Source of the DNA: Flavobacterium sp. A45 | GTDB lineage: Bacteria; Bacteroidota; Bacteroidia; Flavobacteriales; Flavobacteriaceae | Assembly (NCBI RefSeq): GCF_002001005.1 | Contig: NZ_MUNX01000070.1 | Coordinates: 1-64,000, forward strand | Direction of reading: 5' to 3' | Length of the DNA: 64,000 nucleotides | Part shown: positions 59,981 to 64,000 of the stretch, in pieces | Layout: each line of letters begins with the position of its first letter | How positions within the stretch are numbered: position 1 is the first letter of the stretch | Notes under the pieces: model-generated | What the model was told of the DNA's origin: nothing | Databases searched by the model: none | The model's input: only the letters and a program-made list of their open reading frames with translations | Made by a program: the position numbers and the translations under genes

Positions 59981-61138
59981 ATGTTAAATTTCGAATTATA
60001 CAATCCTACCAAATTGATTTTTGGTAAAGGACAAATAGAAAAATTACCGACGTTAATTCCTGCAGGTGCCAAAATTCTTCTTGCCTATGGCGGAGGAAGT
60101 ATTTTTAAAAATGGTGTTCATGAGCAAGCTCGAAAAAGTCTCGAAGGATACAATATTGTAGAATTTGGAGGAATTGAAGCCAATCCACATTTTGAAACTT
60201 TGATGAAAGCAGTTGCGATTATCAAGGAGGAAAATATCGATTTTATTCTTGCTGTAGGTGGCGGAAGCGTTATTGACGGAGTAAAATTTATTTCGGCAGC
60301 AGTACATTTTGATGGAAATCCAATTGATATTCTTCAAAAACACATTTTGATTAAAGAAAATGCAATGCCTTTTGGAACAATTTTAACGTTGCCTGCTACT
60401 GGAAGTGAAATGAACTCTGGTTCTGTCGTGACAATTGCAGCTACCCAAGAAAAATTGGCTTTTGGAGGCTCAGCACTATTTCCGCAATTTTCAATATGCG
60501 ATCCAACCGTTATTCAATCATTACCAAAAAGACAATTACAGAACGGAGTTGTAGATGCCTACACACACGTGCTGGAGCAATACCTAACTTATGTGCACGA
60601 AGGATTTTTACAAGACCGAATTGCAGAAAGCATTTTGCAAACTTTAATCCAAATTGGCCCTAATGTTATTGAAAAACCAACTGATTATGCTTTGGCTTCC
60701 AACTTTATGTGGAGCTGCACTATGGCTTTGAACGGACTGATTCAAAAAGGAGTTCCAAGTGATTGGGCAACTCACATGATTGGCCATGAACTGACAGCGC
60801 TGTATGGAATTGACCATGCCAGAACACTCGCAATCATTGGCCCAAATCTATATAAAGTTATGTTTGAAACCAAAAAAGAAAAATTGGCTCAATACGGAAA
60901 ACGCGTCTTTAATTTAACAGGTTCCGAAGAAGAAATTGCTAGAGAAGCTATTGAAAAAACTGTTGCCTTCTTTCACAGCATGGGAATGAAAACTGCACTC
61001 TCTGAAAATGCAGAAAATATTGAGAAAACTGCTGATTTCATTGTCGACCGTTTTGAAAAAAGAGGTTGGAAAGGATTGGGAGAAAAACAAAATATCACTT
61101 TAGAAAAAGTAAAAGAAATTGTTTTAGCAAGTTATTAA
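59981..61138 (+). CDS. Iron-containing alcohol dehydrogenase
   Basis: A 385-residue group III alcohol dehydrogenase, YqhD/butanol dehydrogenase type. The nucleotide-binding half has LIFGKGQIEKLP near 13-24, LAYGGGSIFKNG near 34-45 and LAVGGGSVIDGVKF near 90-103. The metal-binding half has LPATGSEMNSGSVVT near 136-150 and the His motifs HMIGHELTALYGIDHARTLAI near 266-286. It reduces aldehydes to alcohols with NADPH, or the reverse. Placed after the DJ-1-like gene on the same strand, it may belong to an aldehyde-detoxification group controlled by the LysR protein. Confidence 0.92.
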   Translation: MLNFELYNPTKLIFGKGQIEKLPTLIPAGAKILLAYGGGSIFKNGVHEQARKSLEGYNIVEFGGIEANPHFETLMKAVAIIKEENIDFILAVGGGSVIDGVKFISAAVHFDGNPIDILQKHILIKENAMPFGTILTLPATGSEMNSGSVVTIAATQEKLAFGGSALFPQFSICDPTVIQSLPKRQLQNGVVDAYTHVLEQYLTYVHEGFLQDRIAESILQTLIQIGPNVIEKPTDYALASNFMWSCTMALNGLIQKGVPSDWATHMIGHELTALYGIDHARTLAIIGPNLYKVMFETKKEKLAQYGKRVFNLTGSEEEIAREAIEKTVAFFHSMGMKTALSENAENIEKTADFIVDRFEKRGWKGLGEKQNITLEKVKEIVLASY

Positions 61139-61157
61139 GTCTGTATCAAATGGACAT

Positions 61158-61197
61158 AAAAAAAGGCGTTCATCTAACCAATAAGAACGCCTTTTAA
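61158..61197 (+). terminator. Terminator of the alcohol dehydrogenase gene
   Basis: AAAAGGCGTTC pairs with GAACGCCTTTT across a 13-nt loop, with an A run before and a T-rich end. It starts about 20 nt after the stop codon. Confidence 0.85.
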
Positions 61198-61377
61198 AAT
61201 ACTAAAACAAAACTAACTCAATCCTTATATTTAAATTCTAAACAATTTATTTATAATGACTTACAACGCAAGTGTTGTGTTTATATTGTATAAAATCAAA
61301 AAAAAATATAAATAATCTATTTTTTTAGCAAAAACTTTATAAAGCTCCATAAATTCAAGGCTTATCATTAAAATTAA

Positions 61378-61410
61378 TTTGTGTTATTGGTATATTTTTA
61401 AGTACTTTTG
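61378..61410 (+). promoter_or_regulatory. Promoter of gpsA
   Basis: TTTG (61378-61381), 21 nt, then TACTTTTG (61403-61410). The box lies directly on the upstream in-frame ATG region (61411), so the transcript should start near 61417 and the first usable ATG is 61429. Confidence 0.65.
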
Positions 61411-61428
61411 ATGAAATTTAATAAAAAA

Positions 61429-62424
61429 ATGGCCGATAATTTAAAATTTGCAGTGATTGGTGGCGGAAGCTGGGCTACTGCCATTGCTAAAATGTTGTGT
61501 GTAAATCTTCCCGAGATTTCATGGTATATGCGTAATGATGCTGCCATAGAACACATTAAAAACCACAAGCACAATCCTAATTATTTAAGCTCTGTAGAGT
61601 TTGACAATACAAAACTAAAACTTACCAACGATATCAATGAAGCTGTTGCTTATGCCGATTATATCATATTTGCAATTCCTTCCGCTTTTTTAAACAGCGA
61701 GCTGGAAAAACTAACAGTTTCCCTGAAAGACAAAATAATTTTTTCTGCCATAAAAGGGATTGTTCCCGAAACCAGTTTAATCGTTGGAGAACATTTTCAT
61801 TACAAATATGATATTCCTTATTACAATATTGGCGTAATTACAGGGCCTTGCCACGCTGAGGAAGTAGCGCTGGAAAGACTTTCGTACTTAACCATTGCCT
61901 GTGGTGATCCTGACAAAGCAGGTATTGTTGCCAAAAATTTATCCGGAAACTATATCAAAGCCAAAATATCCGATGATATCATAGGAACGGAATATGCAGC
62001 AATGCTAAAAAATATTTATTCTATTGCTGCAGGTATTGCACATGGATTGGGTTATGGCGATAATTTCCAATCGGTTATTATGAGTAATGCCATTCGTGAG
62101 ATGAAAAAATTCATCAAGAAAGTGCATAAAATGAAACGTAACATTAATGATTCGGCCTATTTGGGCGATTTATTGGTTACGGGATATTCCGTTTTTTCGA
62201 GAAATAGAATGTTCGGGAATATGATTGGAAAAGGCTATACCGTAAAATCAGCACAAATGGAAATGAGCATGGTTGCCGAAGGTTATTATGCCGTAAAAAG
62301 TGCCTATAAACTAAACCAAGGCTATGGCGCCAAAACCCCTATTATTGATGCTGTCTATGCTATTTTGTACGAAGGAAAAGAAGCCAAAGCCGTGTTTAAA
62401 AAATTGACAGAGGAACTTGACTAG
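61429..62424 (+). CDS. gpsA: Glycerol-3-phosphate dehydrogenase (NAD(P)+)
   Basis: A 331-residue cytoplasmic enzyme making sn-glycerol-3-phosphate from dihydroxyacetone phosphate for phospholipid synthesis. The Rossmann motif is FAVIGGGSWATAIAKML at the N-terminus. FAIPSAFLNSEL is near 75-86, the lysine site FSAIKGIVPETS near 104-115, and VITGPCHAEEVALERL near 136-151. The substrate region TEYAAMLKNIYSIAAGIAHGLGYGDN lies near 184-209, again close to GDLLVTGYSVFSRNR. I chose the start MADNLKFAV because an ATG at 61411 lies on the promoter box. A strong terminator follows. Confidence 0.95.
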   Translation: MADNLKFAVIGGGSWATAIAKMLCVNLPEISWYMRNDAAIEHIKNHKHNPNYLSSVEFDNTKLKLTNDINEAVAYADYIIFAIPSAFLNSELEKLTVSLKDKIIFSAIKGIVPETSLIVGEHFHYKYDIPYYNIGVITGPCHAEEVALERLSYLTIACGDPDKAGIVAKNLSGNYIKAKISDDIIGTEYAAMLKNIYSIAAGIAHGLGYGDNFQSVIMSNAIREMKKFIKKVHKMKRNINDSAYLGDLLVTGYSVFSRNRMFGNMIGKGYTVKSAQMEMSMVAEGYYAVKSAYKLNQGYGAKTPIIDAVYAILYEGKEAKAVFKKLTEELD

Positions 62425-62444
62425 ATTGCAGATTTTAGATTGAA
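62424..62444. repeat. Direct word repeat (TAGATT / CAGATTTT)
   Basis: A short run of the word (T/C)AGATT directly after the gpsA stop; similar to 20642-20674. Confidence 0.45.
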
Positions 62445-62446
62445 AA

Positions 62447-62490
62447 AACAAAAAAGGCATTTTCTAATTTATGAAAATGCCTTTTTTGTT
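62447..62490 (+). terminator. Terminator of gpsA with perfect 18-bp stem
   Basis: Two perfect arms of 18 nt (62447-62464, 62473-62490; core AGGCATTTTC) enclose an 8-nt loop and end in a T-rich stretch. It lies between the convergent gpsA and a small minus-strand gene and can serve both. Confidence 0.9.
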
Positions 62491-62532
62491 TGATTTCCTC
62501 AGCTAATCATCGGACACTAAAAAACTGAATAC

Positions 62533-62940
62533 TTATTTCACCATCACTCCATCAACAAACAAAAGCGGCACTTCTTCCACATTAGTTTCATTGATGCTGT
62601 TGGCTTTGAAAATAAACTTTTTGTCGTATAATGTGCTTCCGATGAAATAGGTCACCATAAACTCATTGTTTAGTGCCAATACACTTTTTTCCATCATTTC
62701 GATTTTAACCACTGAAACGGCTGGAACTTCCATAAAAGCGTGACGCAAAAGAGAAGTTTTCTTCATTTCTCCGTCGATGGTTCCAAAAGCTTTGGAAACT
62801 ACCATAACACTGTCAAGTTGAAAATCGCTATCGTTTATTAAATACGCATACCACACTTTTTCCATAAAATCGTCGCTCCATTCTTGAACGGCAGCAAGGA
62901 ATACGTTTTCTACTTCGGGGATGTTAATGTCTTTTTTCAT
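62533..62940 (-). CDS. Conserved-looking small protein upstream of gpsA terminator, unknown
   Basis: A 135-residue cytoplasmic protein from the chosen start (MKKDINIPEV; a start three codons earlier is also possible). I do not recognise a named family. It is acidic, with no signal peptide or membrane segment. Visible features are an N-terminal helix with Trp (VQEWSDDFMEKVWYAYLINDS), then strands (SDFQLDSVMVVSKAF, SVVKIEMMEKSVLALNNEF). It lies 76 nt downstream of pheS on the same strand and is probably co-transcribed, but the gap holds a strong inverted repeat. Its role cannot be stated. Confidence 0.7.
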   Translation of the reverse strand: MKKDINIPEVENVFLAAVQEWSDDFMEKVWYAYLINDSDFQLDSVMVVSKAFGTIDGEMKKTSLLRHAFMEVPAVSVVKIEMMEKSVLALNNEFMVTYFIGSTLYDKKFIFKANSINETNVEEVPLLFVDGVMVK

Positions 62941-62943
62941 TGT

Positions 62944-63011
62944 TGTCAAAAGTTATAAAGCCGAAAGTCGAAAGTCCCAAACATTGAAACTTTCGACTTT
63001 CGGCTTTTGAC
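62944..63011. repeat. Word-type inverted repeat (CGAAAGT word)
   Basis: GCCGAAAGTCGAAAGT (62960-62975) and ACTTTCGACTTTCGGC (62989-63004) are perfect complements. The outer GTCAAAAG (62944-62951) pairs with CTTTTGAC (63004-63011) after an 8-nt bulge on the left. The word CGAAAGT occurs twice per arm. It fills the pheS downstream gap. Confidence 0.7.
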
Positions 63012-63016
63012 TTAAA

Positions 63017-64000
63017 TTATATGCTTGATTTAAATTGTTCTAAGAAACGCACGTCATTTTCATAAAACATACGGATGTCACCAATTTGGTATAGTAACAT
63101 CGCGATACGCTCGATTCCCATTCCGAATGCAAAACCATTATATTCGTCTGGATTAATGCCACAGTTTTTAAGAACATTTGGATCTACCATTCCACAGCCC
63201 ATAATTTCTAACCAGCCGGTTCCTTTGGTGATACGGTAATCGGTTTCAGTTTTTAAACCCCAATAAATATCAACCTCGGCGCTTGGTTCAGTAAACGGAA
63301 AATAAGAAGGTCTCAATCGGATTTTTGATTTTCCGAACATCTCTTTCGTGAAATACAAAAGGGTTTGTTTCAAGTCGGCAAACGATACGTCTTTGTCAAT
63401 GTACAATCCTTCTACCTGGTGAAAAATACAGTGTGAACGAGACGAAACAGCCTCATTACGGAAAACTCTCCCCGGAGAAATGGTACGAATAGGCGGTTTG
63501 TTGTTCTCCATATAGCGCACTTGCACTGATGATGTGTGCGTACGCAACAAAATATCAGGATTGGTCTGAATAAAAAATGTGTCCTGCATATCACGTGCCG
63601 GATGGTATTCCGGTAAATTCAATGCGGTGAAATTATGCCAATCGTCCTCAATTTCCGGACCTTCTGAAACGTTAAATCCGATGTTTGAAAAGACATCTAT
63701 AATTTGGTTTTTTACCAATGAAATAGGGTGACGTGAACCAATAATTGTCGGTTCGGCCGTACGGGTCAAATCTCCGTAAATTCCTTTGAACTCTTCTTTG
63801 TCAGCCAAAGCTTCCTGAATGGATTTTACTTTGTCTTCAGCAGAAGTTTTAAGTAAATTGATTACTTGTCCAAATTCCTTTTTTTGGTCATTGGGTACGT
63901 TTTTGAATTCAGCAAAAAGATCTTTCAACAAACCTTTGGTTCCAAGAAATTTTATTCTAAATGCTTCTAATTCTGCTGTGTTTTCTGTGGAGAACGCCTG
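63017..64000 (-). CDS. pheS: Phenylalanyl-tRNA synthetase alpha chain (partial at window edge)
   Basis: The frame runs open to the window end, giving 327 visible residues; comparison with the usual 339-345 suggests about 12-18 N-terminal residues are missing. The protein joins with PheT to charge tRNA-Phe. The N-terminal coiled coil begins [19 protein letters not shown] in outline. Class II motif 1 is in the region around [19 protein letters not shown]. Motif 2 is near [22 protein letters not shown] and motif 3 is [22 protein letters not shown] in outline. The downstream neighbour is a small unknown gene. Confidence 0.96.
   Translation of the reverse strand, partial: QAFSTENTAELEAFRIKFLGTKGLLKDLFAEFKNVPNDQKKEFGQVINLLKTSAEDKVKSIQEALADKEEFKGIYGDLTRTAEPTIIGSRHPISLVKNQIIDVFSNIGFNVSEGPEIEDDWHNFTALNLPEYHPARDMQDTFFIQTNPDILLRTHTSSVQVRYMENNKPPIRTISPGRVFRNEAVSSRSHCIFHQVEGLYIDKDVSFADLKQTLLYFTKEMFGKSKIRLRPSYFPFTEPSAEVDIYWGLKTETDYRITKGTGWLEIMGCGMVDPNVLKNCGINPDEYNGFAFGMGIERIAMLLYQIGDIRMFYENDVRFLEQFKSSI

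Overview
The window is a stretch of an AT-rich chromosome from a member of the Bacteroidota, most likely a Flavobacterium or close relative. The evidence is two long TonB-dependent receptors with carboxypeptidase-regulatory N-termini, a SusB-like GH97 glucosidase, the type IX secretion protein PorZ with its C-terminal sorting domain, weak or absent Shine-Dalgarno sequences, and several promoters of the Bacteroidota form (TTTG, 19-21 nt, TAnnTTTG). It holds about 52 protein genes and two tRNAs. No rRNA, CRISPR array, insertion sequence or intact prophage was seen.

Layout. 0-10.6 kb: a GH97 glucosidase, then on the minus strand a TonB receptor plus DUF5689 lipoprotein pair, an MFS transporter, a Gfo/Idh/MocA oxidoreductase and an old-yellow-enzyme homologue. 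10.7-14.3 kb: the RseP protease, two identical tRNA-Asn genes, a candidate small RNA and a GH13 lipoprotein. 14.7-18.8 kb: a permuted ATP-grasp, alpha-E and transglutaminase-like cluster with two extra small ORFs and a structured repeat inside it. 18.8-25.1 kb: a PAS protein, DNA polymerase IV, a CYTH protein, an RlpA-like protein, a small membrane protein and a second TonB receptor. 25.4-33 kb: glucose-6-phosphate isomerase, an operon of DUF3108 protein, tryptophan dioxygenase and M23 peptidase, then HPPD and homogentisate dioxygenase for aromatic amino-acid breakdown. 33-40.4 kb: a patatin/outer-membrane-barrel protein, UvrC, an aspartoacylase-like enzyme, a PLP decarboxylase, 5-formyl-THF cyclo-ligase and a tiny lipoprotein. 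40.4-48.2 kb: ileS, a DksA-like gene and lspA, then porZ and recO. 48.4-64 kb: mostly housekeeping genes (gdhA, a Cys/Met PLP lyase, yicC family, gmk, nadD, gpsA, pheS), with a LysR, DJ-1 and alcohol dehydrogenase group.

The most interesting signals are non-coding. Two 113-nt elements (16.7 and 49.2 kb) share conserved junction sequences, while two of their three helices differ in sequence yet stay paired, which is compensatory change visible inside the window. Two shorter elements (8.2 and 31.7 kb) look like relatives, so a dispersed structured-RNA family is likely. Two further candidate small RNAs with promoter-like boxes and terminators lie at 12.5 and 30.2 kb. Many intergenic gaps carry inverted repeats built from short repeated words, each locus with its own word. 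Inside the ATP-grasp/alpha-E/transglutaminase cluster, a 42-codon ORF copies the start of the alpha-E gene and then diverges. The isoleucyl-tRNA synthetase carries a swapped GxHH signature in place of HxGH.
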